DNA from: Klebsiella sp. BIGb0407
GTDB taxonomy: Bacteria; Pseudomonadota; Gammaproteobacteria; Enterobacterales; Enterobacteriaceae
Reading direction: 5' to 3'
NCBI RefSeq assembly: GCF_024807845.1
Contig: NZ_JANUEQ010000001.1
Coordinates: 558,001 to 622,000, forward strand
DNA: 64,000 nucleotides
The notes below the pieces were generated by a model, which ran no database searches, had not been told where the DNA came from, and saw only the letters and a program-made list of their open reading frames with translations. Shown piece after piece: positions 1-9,086 of this stretch; position 1 is the stretch's first letter; each line of letters begins with the position of its first letter. The translations under genes were made by a program, and so were the position numbers.

Positions 1-60
1 CTTCTTATAGAGACGTCAAATATTTGCACCAAATTGTGACATGGCACACATAATCCGGGT

Positions 61-972
61 TTAATCAGTACTTTGCAAGTGGGCGGATGATTCCGTTAAT
101 AAGGCAATTATTTTCTTTGTTGATTGTGATAGTTCGCGATGCTTTGACCATACCAGCCATAGCTCTGAACGGGCATCGGGTTCATCAACAGGTAACCAGA
201 CTACATCACTTAATCTGACGCGCTGAAAAGACGACGGTAGAAGAGAAACGCCCAGACCCGCGGAGACCAGACTAATAATCGTCATCGCCTCACCCACCTC
301 CTGAGTAATATACGGGGTAATGTGATGGCGCTTTAACAATCCCAGAATATCTTCATACAGCCCGGTACCGACTCGTGAGTCAAAAAACACAAAGGGTTCT
401 TGAGCTAACTGCGTCAGTGACACTGATGATGCTTCAGCCAGAGGATGTAATCGATGAACCAGAGCGAGTAACGGTTCACGCAATATGACGCGATGCTCCA
501 GGGTGTCCGGCAGCTTAGTATTGCGCATTAATCCGAGTTCCAGCTCTCCCTCATTCAGAGGGGGTATCTGTTCACGGGTATTCATTTCTCGCATTTGAAT
601 ATGAACATCGGGATAACGGTGGCGAAAAGTCGACAAACTATCAAAAACAGACTTAATAAACGGAGCCGAGGAAGTAAATCCCATTTTTAACTCCCCCGTT
701 TGCCCCTGATGCAAGCGCGCAGCGCGTAATGCAGCGTCATCTACCTGACTCAGAATTTGCCTGGCATCCAGCAGAAACTGCTGTCCTGCTGGCGTCAACG
801 CCACGCTACGATTGGTTCGCGCCAGCAAACGCGCGCCTATTTGCGTTTCCAGCTGTTGAATCTGCTGACTGAGAGGCGGTTGTGAGATCCGCAAACGCTC
901 GGCGGCATGTCCGAAATGCAGTTCTTCGGCCACGGCAACAAAATATCTGAGGTGACGCAATTCTATATTCAT
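61..972 (-). CDS. ynfL: LysR-family transcriptional regulator YnfL
   Basis: A 303-residue LysR-type regulator. The N-terminal winged helix-turn-helix (about residues 1-60) starts with the typical MNIELRHLRYF and contains the recognition stretch SQPPLSQQIQQLE. A periplasmic-binding-protein-like effector domain fills about residues 90-295. Sequence and divergent placement next to the ynfM-type transporter match the E. coli ynfL-ynfM pair. By family habit it should bind in the 151-bp intergenic region and control the transporter and itself, but the inducer is unknown. Length is normal. I am confident of the family and fairly confident of orthology. Confidence 0.93.
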   Translation of the reverse strand: MNIELRHLRYFVAVAEELHFGHAAERLRISQPPLSQQIQQLETQIGARLLARTNRSVALTPAGQQFLLDARQILSQVDDAALRAARLHQGQTGELKMGFTSSAPFIKSVFDSLSTFRHRYPDVHIQMREMNTREQIPPLNEGELELGLMRNTKLPDTLEHRVILREPLLALVHRLHPLAEASSVSLTQLAQEPFVFFDSRVGTGLYEDILGLLKRHHITPYITQEVGEAMTIISLVSAGLGVSLLPSSFQRVRLSDVVWLPVDEPDARSELWLVWSKHRELSQSTKKIIALLTESSAHLQSTD

Positions 973-1123
973 ACGTTTTAAGTATCATTTGAGATTATTA
1001 ATATATTAGACAGAACATTGGCAATTTTCTACCCTGAAGCTCTTGATATGCTTGCCGCTAGCAAAGTTTAGCTCCAGCAGTAACTGAAATTAATATGAGT
1101 CTGTCTTGCTCTAAGGATCTATT
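973..1123. promoter_or_regulatory. ynfL-ynfM divergent intergenic region
   Basis: This 151-bp stretch separates the start codons of the divergent regulator and transporter. It is AT-rich on the regulator side, where LysR-type proteins normally bind T-N11-A boxes. I see AT-rich partial dyads near 990-1010 but no single convincing box. The transporter has the ribosome site AAGGA at about 1113. Confidence 0.5.
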
Positions 1124-2374
1124 GTGCATTCCACTTCTGACATCAACCTGGCAAGCGGAGAAAGGATTGATGCAGGCAGCCCTGCCCAAACATCGGCGTT
1201 TATTAAACGTGGTACGCCGTCCTTTATTCGTGTGACCCTGGCGCTGTTTTCCGCGGGTCTGGCAACTTTTGCGCTGCTCTACTGTATCCAGCCGATTCTG
1301 CCTCTGCTCTCTGATGAGTTTCATGTCTCACCTGCGGGGAGTAGTTTATCACTCTCTATCTCCACCGGAATGCTGGCATTAGGCTTATTATTTACCGGTC
1401 CGTTATCTGATGCGATTGGCCGTAAAAAAGTCATGGTGACCGCCTTGTTACTGGCGTCTTGCTGCACCCTGCTGTCAACCCTGATGAGCAGCTGGCACGG
1501 GATCCTCATTATGCGCGCTCTGACGGGGCTTTCGTTAAGCGGTGTTGCCGCCGTCGGCATGACTTATCTCAGTGAAGAGATGCATCCCAGCGTGCTGGCT
1601 TTCTCTATGGGACTGTATATCAGTGGTAACTCAATCGGTGGTATGAGCGGGCGTTTATTAAGTGGCGTTGTGAGTGACTTTTTTAGCTGGCGCGTGGCAG
1701 TGGCTGTGATTGGCTGTTTTGCCCTCGCTTCTGCCTTGATGTTCTGGCGTATTTTGCCTGAGTCCCGACATTTCCGGCCGATTAAACTGCGTCCAAAATC
1801 GTTACTGATCAACTTTCATCTTCATTTGCGCGATAGCGGTTTGCCGCTGCTCTTTGTCGAAGGTTTCTTACTTATGGGGTCCTTCGTTACGCTGTTTAAC
1901 TATATTGGTTATCGTTTGATGTCATCTCCATGGGGGCTGAGTCAGGCTGTGGTTGGTTTATTGTCACTGGTCTATCTGACCGGCGTCTGGAGTTCACCTA
2001 AAGCCGGTATCATGACCGAAAAATATGGCCGAGGCCCGGTGCTGACTGGCGCGATACTGATAATGGGTTTGGGTCTGGTGCTCACCCTATCCTCTGCTCT
2101 TGGCATGATATTTATCGGTATGACGCTGTTCTCCGGTGGTTTTTTTGCGGCTCACTCGGTTGCCAGTAGCTGGATAGGAGCCCGTGCTCGTCGTGCGAAA
2201 GGCCAGGCCTCATCACTCTATCTATTCTGTTATTACCTGGGTTCCAGTGTGGCAGGGACTTTAGGCGGCGTTTTCTGGCATCAGTATGGCTGGACAGGCA
2301 TAGTCGGATTTATAGGTCTGTTACTCTGTGGAGCAGTCATTATCGGCTGCAGACTGCATCGACGTACACATTAA
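1124..2374 (+). CDS. ynfM: MFS efflux-type transporter YnfM
   Basis: A 416-residue major facilitator superfamily protein with twelve predicted membrane segments. The cytoplasmic motif A is visible as GPLSDAIGRKKVM near residue 105. The start is GTG, preceded by AAGGA at suitable spacing. It closely resembles E. coli YnfM, an inner-membrane transporter of unproven substrate (the family includes drug and arabinose-type exporters). Its divergent neighbour ynfL is the likely regulator. The N-terminal 35 residues are hydrophilic and variable, as in the E. coli protein. Confidence 0.93.
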   Translation: MHSTSDINLASGERIDAGSPAQTSAFIKRGTPSFIRVTLALFSAGLATFALLYCIQPILPLLSDEFHVSPAGSSLSLSISTGMLALGLLFTGPLSDAIGRKKVMVTALLLASCCTLLSTLMSSWHGILIMRALTGLSLSGVAAVGMTYLSEEMHPSVLAFSMGLYISGNSIGGMSGRLLSGVVSDFFSWRVAVAVIGCFALASALMFWRILPESRHFRPIKLRPKSLLINFHLHLRDSGLPLLFVEGFLLMGSFVTLFNYIGYRLMSSPWGLSQAVVGLLSLVYLTGVWSSPKAGIMTEKYGRGPVLTGAILIMGLGLVLTLSSALGMIFIGMTLFSGGFFAAHSVASSWIGARARRAKGQASSLYLFCYYLGSSVAGTLGGVFWHQYGWTGIVGFIGLLLCGAVIIGCRLHRRTH

Positions 2375-2446
2375 TCGGGTATAGCCTCGTGTTCAGCCGG
2401 AGTTAATGTTATTTTCGTGCGCATAAACTCCCGTCCACGAGGCCCT

Positions 2447-3931
2447 ATGGAAAAGCAACACTATACTGATTTAAGTCGTATTTTCTTACGTCTGTCCCGT
2501 TTTGATCATCTTAATGCGATTGCCAGTTGGGATATGGCAACCATGATGCCGGTCAATGGTAGCCAGGCTCGCGGAGAGGCTCTGGCTGAGCTAAGCGTGT
2601 TACGCCATCAGATACTGAGCGATAAAAAAATCGCGCTATTGATACGTGATGCAGAGCAAGAAGATCTCAATGATATTGAGCGTGCCAATCTCATTGAAAT
2701 CACCCGCCAGTATCAGAATGCGATTTTATTGCCTGACAGTCTGGTGGAAGAAAAATCTCTGGTAGGTTCGCGCTGTGAACATGGCTGGCGAACTCAACGC
2801 CCGGCAAACGACTGGTCCGGATTTGCCGCGAATCTGAAAGAAGTGGTACGCGTAAGCCGTGAAGAAGCCCGTTTACGCGCAGATGCTCAAGGGATCTCGC
2901 CTTACGATGCGCTGCTGGATATCTATGAACCCGGCATGACCAGCGAAAAACTTGATGGCCTGTTTGGTTCGCTGCGTAGCTGGCTACCTGATTTGCTGCA
3001 AACCGTGCTAGCCAAACAAGCAGAAGAATCCGTCATCACACCTGTCGGACCTTTTGCTATAGAAAAACAACGCCAGTTAGGCCTGGATACCATGAACATG
3101 CTGGGCTTTGATTTTGCAGGCGGCCGTCTTGATGTCAGTGCTCACCCATTCTGTGGCGGTGTGCCAGAGGATGTTCGAATCACCACTCGCTATAACGAAG
3201 ATGAATTATTCAGTGCCCTTTACGGCGTGATTCATGAAACGGGCCATGCGCGTTATGAGCAAAATCTGCCCCGGGCTTGGCCTGGTCAGCCGGTCGCGCT
3301 GGCTCGCTCAATGGCGATTCATGAGTCACAAAGTTTATTTTTTGAAATGCAACTGGCTTGTAGTGCCCCATTCCAGCAGCAATTACTGCCAAAAATTATC
3401 GCGCATTTTGGTCCGCAACCTGCATTTGAACTGAACAACCAGGTAAAATTAATCCAGCGAGTCAAACGTGGATTTATTCGCGTCGATGCTGATGAGATAA
3501 GTTACCCTGCACATGTGGTACTGCGCTATGAGATTGAACGGGCGTTGATCTCAGGTGATATCGAAGTGGATGATATTCCTGCTCTGTGGGATGAGAAAAT
3601 GCAGGAGTGGCTTGGTCTGTCTACTGCCGGAAACTACCGTAATGGCTGTATGCAAGATATACACTGGACTGACGGCGCCTTTGGTTATTTCCCGTCTTAT
3701 ACCCTGGGAGCGATGTATGCAGCTCAGTTATTTGCCGCAGCACGCCGTGCTTTACCCCAGCTTGAAAACCAGATTGCCAGCGGTGAATTCGGCCCGCTAT
3801 TTACCTGGCTTGAGCAAAATATCTGGCGACATGGCAGCCGTTTCAGCACTTCTCAGCTGATAACCAATGCGACAGGTGAAGATCTTAACCCATTGCATTT
3901 CCGCAAACATTTAGAATCTCGCTACCTCTGA
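2447..3931 (+). CDS. M32 (Taq-type) metallocarboxypeptidase
   Basis: A zinc carboxypeptidase of family M32, which removes C-terminal amino acids from peptides in the cytoplasm. The zinc-binding HETGH is at residues 263-267 of the chosen start, with further family stretches downstream such as HESQSLFFE. An upstream in-frame GTG at 2417 exists, but the ATG at 2447 has ACGAGG five bases ahead and gives 494 residues, close to the usual 495-510. The gene runs with ynfM after a gap of 72 bp, so co-transcription is possible. E. coli K-12 has no close relative at this site. Confidence 0.92.
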   Translation: MEKQHYTDLSRIFLRLSRFDHLNAIASWDMATMMPVNGSQARGEALAELSVLRHQILSDKKIALLIRDAEQEDLNDIERANLIEITRQYQNAILLPDSLVEEKSLVGSRCEHGWRTQRPANDWSGFAANLKEVVRVSREEARLRADAQGISPYDALLDIYEPGMTSEKLDGLFGSLRSWLPDLLQTVLAKQAEESVITPVGPFAIEKQRQLGLDTMNMLGFDFAGGRLDVSAHPFCGGVPEDVRITTRYNEDELFSALYGVIHETGHARYEQNLPRAWPGQPVALARSMAIHESQSLFFEMQLACSAPFQQQLLPKIIAHFGPQPAFELNNQVKLIQRVKRGFIRVDADEISYPAHVVLRYEIERALISGDIEVDDIPALWDEKMQEWLGLSTAGNYRNGCMQDIHWTDGAFGYFPSYTLGAMYAAQLFAAARRALPQLENQIASGEFGPLFTWLEQNIWRHGSRFSTSQLITNATGEDLNPLHFRKHLESRYL

Positions 3932-3936
3932 CAGCC

Positions 3937-3965
3937 ACAACGTCGGGTATCTTGCCCGACGTTGT
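3937..3965. repeat. 11-bp perfect inverted repeat after the carboxypeptidase gene
   Basis: ACAACGTCGGG and its exact complement are separated by seven bases, directly after the stop codon. There is no T-run, so it is either a weak or factor-dependent terminator or an mRNA-stabilising hairpin. Its right end touches the RstA-like box of asr. Confidence 0.6.
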
Positions 3966-3978
3966 ACATTCCGTTACA
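3965..3978 (+). promoter_or_regulatory. RstA-like box upstream of asr
   Basis: TACATTCCGTTACA matches the published RstA consensus TACATNTNGTTACA at all defined positions but one. It lies 43 bp upstream of a -10-like TATAGT (4021-4026). RstA activates asr under acid stress in E. coli, so this is probably the activator site. Confidence 0.75.
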
Positions 3979-4020
3979 CGCCGATACCAATCACTCACTG
4001 AAGCTTTGCGCTGACCCGCC

Positions 4021-4083
4021 TATAGTTCATTTCAACGGCCCCGTACCGGGGCTGAAACGCAAACAAATATCGAGGGTATCGAG
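4021..4083 (+). promoter_or_regulatory. asr -10 element and leader with hairpin
   Basis: A -10-like TATAGT is at 4021-4026. In the untranslated leader, a GC-rich hairpin (GCCCCG / CGGGGC with a short TA loop, about 4037-4052) precedes the GAGGG ribosome site. The hairpin could influence stability or translation of the acid-shock mRNA, which is inference. Confidence 0.45.
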
Positions 4084-4362
4084 ATGAAAAAAGTATTAGC
4101 TCTGGTTGTTGCCGCTGCAATGGGTCTGTCTTCTGCTGCTTTTGCCGCTGATACTACAGCGACCACAGGTTCTACCGGCACTACGACAACAACGGCCAAA
4201 ACAGAACATCATGTGAAACACCATCAGAAAGCGCCAGTGGCACAGAAAGCTCAGGCTGCTAAACATAAAAAAGCCGCTAAGCCCGCAGCTGCACAGAAAG
4301 CGCAATCTGCCAAAAAACATCATAAATCTTCAGCAAAAGCACCCGCACAACCAGCTGCATAA
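4084..4362 (+). CDS. asr: Acid shock protein Asr precursor
   Basis: A 92-residue periplasmic acid-shock protein. Residues 1-21 form a signal peptide ending AAFAA, as in the E. coli protein. The rest is made almost only of Ala, Lys, Thr, His and Gln, with short repeats such as QKAQAAKKH-like units. In E. coli Asr is strongly induced at low pH through RstBA and acts as an intrinsically disordered periplasmic chaperone. An RstA-like box and a strong terminator frame the gene here, so it is likely a monocistronic unit. Confidence 0.93.
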   Translation: MKKVLALVVAAAMGLSSAAFAADTTATTGSTGTTTTTAKTEHHVKHHQKAPVAQKAQAAKHKKAAKPAAAQKAQSAKKHHKSSAKAPAQPAA

Positions 4363-4400
4363 AAAAGTGACCGCACCACAGGGATAGTGTGCAAACACAA

Positions 4401-4429
4401 AAATACCCGGTATTACCGGGTATTTTTTT
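4401..4429 (+). terminator. Rho-independent terminator after asr
   Basis: AATACCCGGTA and TACCGGGTATT form a stem followed by a run of seven T. It lies 39 bases after the asr stop codon and just ahead of the ydgU ribosome site. Confidence 0.85.
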
Positions 4430-4441
4430 GGAGGCAGACAT

Positions 4442-4525
4442 ATGTTTCAACGCTATCGGTTTGAGTTTATTTTAATCCTGCTTATTGTCTGCGGTCTGGT
4501 GACCTTCAGTTTCTGGCTGCATTAA
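4442..4525 (+). CDS. ydgU: Small membrane protein YdgU
   Basis: A 27-residue protein, MFQRYRFEFILILLIVCGLV at the N-terminus, with one membrane segment. The start has a GGAGG ribosome site seven bases upstream. Sequence, size and position between asr and ydgD match E. coli YdgU, a small membrane protein whose synthesis is linked to acid stress. It can be read only by translating between the asr terminator and ydgD. Confidence 0.85.
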   Translation: MFQRYRFEFILILLIVCGLVTFSFWLH

Positions 4526-4609
4526 TCTGACCGCTAATATTGCTTTAGTTTTGTCGGTACCTGTTTTAGCCGCTAGAATAGTTAAAAACCATTGTCTTCA
4601 GAGAGTGTT

Positions 4610-5416
4610 ATGCACAAAAGTCGGGTCTGTTTTTGGGGCACTATTTGCCTGGTATCGCACCTCGGTACAGCCAATGCTGCAAACAATGAGGCAGAGACAA
4701 AAACACTGTTCTTTGGTCAGGATAATCGTGTTCCGGTAGCCCAGACAGCCAGTGCGCCCTGGGATGCTATCGGCCAACTGGAAACAGCCAGTGGCAACTT
4801 ATGTACTGCAACCCTTATTGCACCACAGCTGGCTTTAACCGCCGGACACTGCCTGCTTGAAGCGCCGAAGGGTAAATTCGATAATCCGGTCGTGCTGCGT
4901 TTTATTTCACACAAAAGTCATTGGCGCTATGAAATCCATAATATCGAAGGCCGGGTTGAGAACAGCCTCGCCCGTCGCTTAAAAGCCGATGGAGATGGCT
5001 GGATTGTACCTTCGCGTGCAGCCCCCTCTGATTTCGGTTTAATTGTGCTGCATAATGCACCGCAAGGTATCACACCCATTCCCTTGTTTTCGGGAAACCG
5101 GCAGGCTCTGGATAATGCTTTAGCAACTACAGGGAACAAGGTCACCCAGGCAGGATATCCGGAAGACCATTTAGATGCCTTGTATGCCCATAGCGACTGT
5201 CTGATCACCGGCTGGTCACAAACTACGGTTCTCTCCCATCAATGCAATACTTTGCCGGGCGATAGCGGCTCGCCATTAATGCTCAAAACACCCGATGGCT
5301 GGCAGATTATTGCGGTACAAAGTTCGGCCCCGGCGGCAAAAGACAGGTATCTCGCCGACAATAGGGCTATTGCAGTGACTGGATTTCGTGAAAAATTGAC
5401 AGCTCTCAGTCAGTAA
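4610..5416 (+). CDS. ydgD: Secreted trypsin-like serine protease YdgD
   Basis: A periplasmic serine endopeptidase of the S1 (trypsin/V8) fold, 268 residues. A signal peptide covers about residues 1-24. The catalytic triad is visible as LTAGHC (His80), SDFGL (Asp141) and GDSGSP (Ser219). The ATG at 4610 follows AGAG and begins MHKSR, a good signal sequence. A longer TTG start at 4592 is less likely. It corresponds to E. coli YdgD, whose substrate is unknown. Confidence 0.88.
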   Translation: MHKSRVCFWGTICLVSHLGTANAANNEAETKTLFFGQDNRVPVAQTASAPWDAIGQLETASGNLCTATLIAPQLALTAGHCLLEAPKGKFDNPVVLRFISHKSHWRYEIHNIEGRVENSLARRLKADGDGWIVPSRAAPSDFGLIVLHNAPQGITPIPLFSGNRQALDNALATTGNKVTQAGYPEDHLDALYAHSDCLITGWSQTTVLSHQCNTLPGDSGSPLMLKTPDGWQIIAVQSSAPAAKDRYLADNRAIAVTGFREKLTALSQ

Positions 5417-5472
5417 GAATTTCGCTATTTTTATCTGAGAGAGAGCAGAATTCAGAATCTCACACTACGGAA

Positions 5473-5494
5473 AGTCGTGATATCAATCACAAAT
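5473..5494 (+). promoter_or_regulatory. CRP-like site upstream of btsT
   Basis: CGTGATATCAATCACA fits the CRP half-site pair TGTGA-N6-TCACA with one mismatch, flanked by A and T runs. It is centred at about 5483.5, 35 bp ahead of the first BtsR-type repeat. cAMP-CRP control of btsT is known in E. coli, and the site is inferred from the sequence. Confidence 0.7.
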
Positions 5495-5518
5495 TTCGCT
5501 TCATAAATCATCGAGGTT

Positions 5519-5566
5519 ACCGCTCATCCCCCCTTATAACCGCTTATTCCCCTCTGTGACCGCTTA
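5519..5566 (+). promoter_or_regulatory. Three BtsR-type direct repeats in the btsT promoter
   Basis: ACCGCTCA (5519-5526), ACCGCTTA (5539-5546) and ACCGCTTA (5559-5566) are direct repeats with an exact 20-bp period. They fit the motif ACC(G/A)CT(C/T)A reported for the LytTR regulator BtsR (YehT) in E. coli, where I recall two copies. A third copy in register would allow one more dimer or half-dimer to bind. Confidence 0.8.
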
Positions 5567-5697
5567 GCAGGTTTCCCCCTTCGCAAGACCTGGATTTGGC
5601 ATGCTAGCGCCTGAAAACAGGTACCCTCTCTCACGGCATTCAGACAACTCAAATCAGAGAAGAGGGCTTATTCAGTCTTAAACCAACCAGGTCAACC

Positions 5698-7851
5698 ATG
5701 AATAAAAAGTCATTATTCAAACATCTACCATGGATAATTATCGCCATTCTGGGTGCTTGCTGTCTGGGTGTTGTTGCCCTCAGACGCGGTGAGCACATCA
5801 GCGCATTGTGGATAATTGTCGCCTCTGTCTCCGTCTACATCGTGGCATATCGCTATTACAGCCTTTATATTGCCCAGAAAGTCATGAAACTTGACCCTAC
5901 ACGGGCAACGCCTGCGGTCATTAACAATGATGGTCTGAACTATGTCCCGACTAACCGTAACGTGTTATTCGGTCACCACTTTGCCGCCATTGCTGGCGCA
6001 GGTCCGTTAGTCGGCCCTGTTCTTGCAGCACAGATGGGTTATCTGCCAGGCGTGCTCTGGTTACTGGCCGGTGTGGTACTGGCGGGTGCGGTTCAAGACT
6101 TTATGGTGTTATTTATCTCTTCCCGCCGTAATGGTGCTTCGCTCGGCGAAATCATTAAAGAAGAGATGGGTACCGTACCGGGTACCATCGCCCTGTTTGG
6201 CTGTTTCCTTATCATGATTATTATTCTGGCGGTGCTGGCATTAATCGTGGTTAAAGCCCTGGCCGAAAGTCCGTGGGGTGTCTTCACCGTTTGTTCCACC
6301 GTGCCGATTGCCCTGTTTATGGGGATTTATATGCGCTATCTGCGGCCAGGTAGAATCGGTGAAGTTTCGGTTATTGGTATTGTGTTACTGGTTGCCTCTA
6401 TTTGGTTCGGCGGCATCATTGCACACGACCCATACTGGGGCCCTGCTCTGACCTTTAAAGATACAACAATCACTTTCACTCTGATTGGTTATGCTTTCGT
6501 TTCCGCACTATTACCGGTATGGCTGATTCTGGCACCGCGCGACTATCTGGCAACCTTCCTGAAAATCGGCGTTATCGTCGGCCTGGCAATTGGTATTATA
6601 ATTCTGAATCCAGAATTGAAAATGCCAGCCCTGACTCAGTATGTTGATGGTAGCGGTCCGTTATGGAAGGGTGCCCTGTTCCCGTTCCTGTTTATTACCA
6701 TTGCTTGTGGTGCAGTCTCTGGCTTCCATGCTCTGATTGCCTCCGGAACTACACCTAAACTGCTGGCCTGTGAAACCGATGCCCGCTTTATTGGTTACGG
6801 TGCCATGCTGATGGAATCCTTTGTCGCCGTTATGGCGCTGGTTGCTGCATCTATCATTGAGCCTGGCCTCTATTTTGCGATGAACACGCCTCCGGCAGGA
6901 CTGGGTATCACTATGCCTAACCTGCATGAGCTGGGCGGTGAAAACGCACCGATGATCATGGCTCAGTTAAAAGATGTTACCGCCCATGCGGCAGCAACGG
7001 TGAGTTCCTGGGGCTTTGTTATCTCTCCTGAGCAGATTTTGCAAACAGCGAAAGATATTGGTGAACCTTCTGTATTAAACCGTGCCGGTGGCGCGCCTAC
7101 CCTGGCGGTCGGTATTGCTCACGTGTTCCACCAGATTATGCCGCTGGCTGATATGGGCTTCTGGTACCACTTCGGTATTCTGTTTGAAGCCCTGTTTATC
7201 CTGACCGCTCTGGATGCGGGAACCCGTTCTGGCCGCTTTATGCTGCAAGACTTATTGGGTAACTTTGTTCCGTTCCTGAAAAAAACCGATTCATGGATTG
7301 CCGGTGTTATTGGTACTGCAGGTTGTGTGGGTCTGTGGGGTTATCTGCTGTATCAAGGCGTTGTTGACCCGCTGGGCGGCGTTAAGAGCCTGTGGCCACT
7401 GTTTGGTATCTCAAACCAAATGCTGGCAGCCGTCGCACTTATCCTGGCAACTGTAGTCCTGGTGAAAATGAAACGTACTCAGTATGTCTGGGTTACATTA
7501 ACTCCGGCTATCTGGTTACTTCTCTGTACCACCTGGGCACTGGCACTCAAATTGTTCAGTAACAATGAGAAAATGGAAGGCTTCTTCTACATGGCCAACC
7601 AGTATAACGAGAAGATTGCTAACGCAGGTGCAGACGCCACAGCAGCTCAGTTAGCTGATATGAAACATATTGTGATTAACAACTACACCAACGCAGGCCT
7701 GAGTATTCTCTTCCTGTTCGTGGTGTACAGCATTATCTTCTACGGTGTTCGTACTTATCTGAAAGCCCGCAATAGCGACCAGCCGACAGATACCGAAACC
7801 CCTTATGTTCCAGTGCCGAAAGAAGGGATTAAAATCTCCTCAGGACACTAA
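5698..7851 (+). CDS. btsT: Pyruvate:proton symporter BtsT (CstA family)
   Basis: A 717-residue inner-membrane transporter of the CstA family with about 16-18 membrane segments. It matches BtsT (YjiY), the inducible high-affinity pyruvate/H+ symporter, more closely than CstA: the length is 717 against 716 for BtsT, and it has the N-terminal stretch ALRRGEHISALWI and the C-terminal TPYVPVP. The upstream region carries a CRP-like site and three BtsR-type repeats. The BtsS-BtsR system that controls it is encoded only 2.2 kb downstream. Confidence 0.93.
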   Translation: MNKKSLFKHLPWIIIAILGACCLGVVALRRGEHISALWIIVASVSVYIVAYRYYSLYIAQKVMKLDPTRATPAVINNDGLNYVPTNRNVLFGHHFAAIAGAGPLVGPVLAAQMGYLPGVLWLLAGVVLAGAVQDFMVLFISSRRNGASLGEIIKEEMGTVPGTIALFGCFLIMIIILAVLALIVVKALAESPWGVFTVCSTVPIALFMGIYMRYLRPGRIGEVSVIGIVLLVASIWFGGIIAHDPYWGPALTFKDTTITFTLIGYAFVSALLPVWLILAPRDYLATFLKIGVIVGLAIGIIILNPELKMPALTQYVDGSGPLWKGALFPFLFITIACGAVSGFHALIASGTTPKLLACETDARFIGYGAMLMESFVAVMALVAASIIEPGLYFAMNTPPAGLGITMPNLHELGGENAPMIMAQLKDVTAHAAATVSSWGFVISPEQILQTAKDIGEPSVLNRAGGAPTLAVGIAHVFHQIMPLADMGFWYHFGILFEALFILTALDAGTRSGRFMLQDLLGNFVPFLKKTDSWIAGVIGTAGCVGLWGYLLYQGVVDPLGGVKSLWPLFGISNQMLAAVALILATVVLVKMKRTQYVWVTLTPAIWLLLCTTWALALKLFSNNEKMEGFFYMANQYNEKIANAGADATAAQLADMKHIVINNYTNAGLSILFLFVVYSIIFYGVRTYLKARNSDQPTDTETPYVPVPKEGIKISSGH

Positions 7852-7891
7852 TAACTAGACTAAGAATAGTTTCAGTACTGTTCGTTCTAAA

Positions 7892-7927
7892 ATTAGCGGA
7901 GTATGTCGCCAGACATTCTCCGCTAAT
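7892..7927 (+). terminator. Inverted repeat after btsT, probable terminator
   Basis: Sixteen-base arms beginning ATTAGCGGAG pair with one mismatch around a four-base loop, 40 bases after btsT. No T-run follows, so termination may be inefficient or Rho-dependent. Confidence 0.6.
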
Positions 7928-8123
7928 GTCAACCTGATGACCAGTCAGCCATAAGCTCCCGTGATAACCGAGTGGTGTTTGAATAATTTGATACAAGATC
8001 ATTCATTATTCAATACCGTGATATATCTTTAGCTATTAATATAAAACAAACCAAATCGAAGTCTGCCAATACTAAATAATCTGGTCAAAATACGTACTAA
8101 GCAATGAGTTTTACATGTGACCG

Positions 8124-8453
8124 TTATTTGACATCCAGAGAGGCTACAGGAGCAACTGCAACCCAGTGTTTCATTGGACTACCCAACACAACCAATTCAT
8201 TTGTTCTTGATAAAACATACTGCCTATCATATACATGCACATTTGCTTTAAATGTTGCTTTAGACGTTATATATATAATACCGCCATAAAGTGGCACATC
8301 ATCTGGAATATAGATATTTCGAGACCAGTGTCCATCGTACAGATCAATATAAATATAATTATTTTGTACTAATGCCTCGCTTAACTGCTCCTTAGTGATA
8401 TCTTTACCATTTTCCAGGTTAAACTTAACAAAATATTCATTCATAGCATTCAT
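8124..8453 (-). CDS. Orphan hypothetical protein in the yjiX position
   Basis: A 109-residue protein that I do not recognise. It has no signal peptide or membrane segment, is rich in Tyr, Val and Ile, and looks like a small beta-rich domain. The DNA here is much more AT-rich than btsT or yjiA on either side, and the orientation is opposite. The first two Met codons (MNAMNEYF) are both possible starts. In E. coli this interval holds yjiX instead. Acquisition by transfer is an inference from composition and context. Confidence 0.55.
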   Translation of the reverse strand: MNAMNEYFVKFNLENGKDITKEQLSEALVQNNYIYIDLYDGHWSRNIYIPDDVPLYGGIIYITSKATFKANVHVYDRQYVLSRTNELVVLGSPMKHWVAVAPVASLDVK

Positions 8454-9086
8454 GATATCCCTCTTTTTTGCTGTTGACTTACGGAACTAGCTAATAAGAT
8501 CATTACCAACACGCCAATCAAATCATTTATATCAAATACATATAATTAAAATCACTTTAGATACATTATATAAGAAGTAATAGGTAACAACTCTAACCAT
8601 TCAATCTGAAATTTTTTATTGAGCTATCATAAAAAGACAACTGAATTTAACTCCAAAAAATTTATTATAACCATGCATATTATTTTAAAGATCATCCCAC
8701 TTGTTTAATTCAATGCCAAGCTTATTAAAAATAACGATAGAGATTGTGACTTGATTGACAACATCAACACAATAACTCGTTATTTTTTTCATCAATACTT
8801 TTTTTAAAGAAATGCAATGCTCATCTAATTATGCAATAACAAAAATCAAACAAGTGACATTTTTCCGAGAGGTTGCATCCATAATTAATCATTAAAATAG
8901 ATATTGAGATTTTCCGTAAGGAGAATACAGTGTCGGACAGCAATATTTATAATTATTATTCAAAAGATGTTTATTAGCTTAAGAATAAAGGTATACTAAT
9001 TAATATTGACAGAAGCATCTCCTAAATTAATTCGTGGGGAGTGCTCAATTTAATTTCGAAACGTTGTTGCTAAGAGGAATAATATC
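8454..9086. other. AT-rich intergenic region upstream of yjiA
   Basis: This is 633 bp without a supported gene, very AT-rich, with scattered stop codons in all frames. It must hold the promoter of yjiA near its right end, where an AGAGG ribosome site precedes the ATG by eight bases. I see no remnant of yjiX. Confidence 0.6.

Noticed and set aside
5590-5612. Sigma-54 promoter of btsT
   Set aside because: TTGGCATGCTAGCGC resembles the -24/-12 type, but the GG-to-GC spacing is nine bases, not ten, and BtsR-type activators work with sigma-70.
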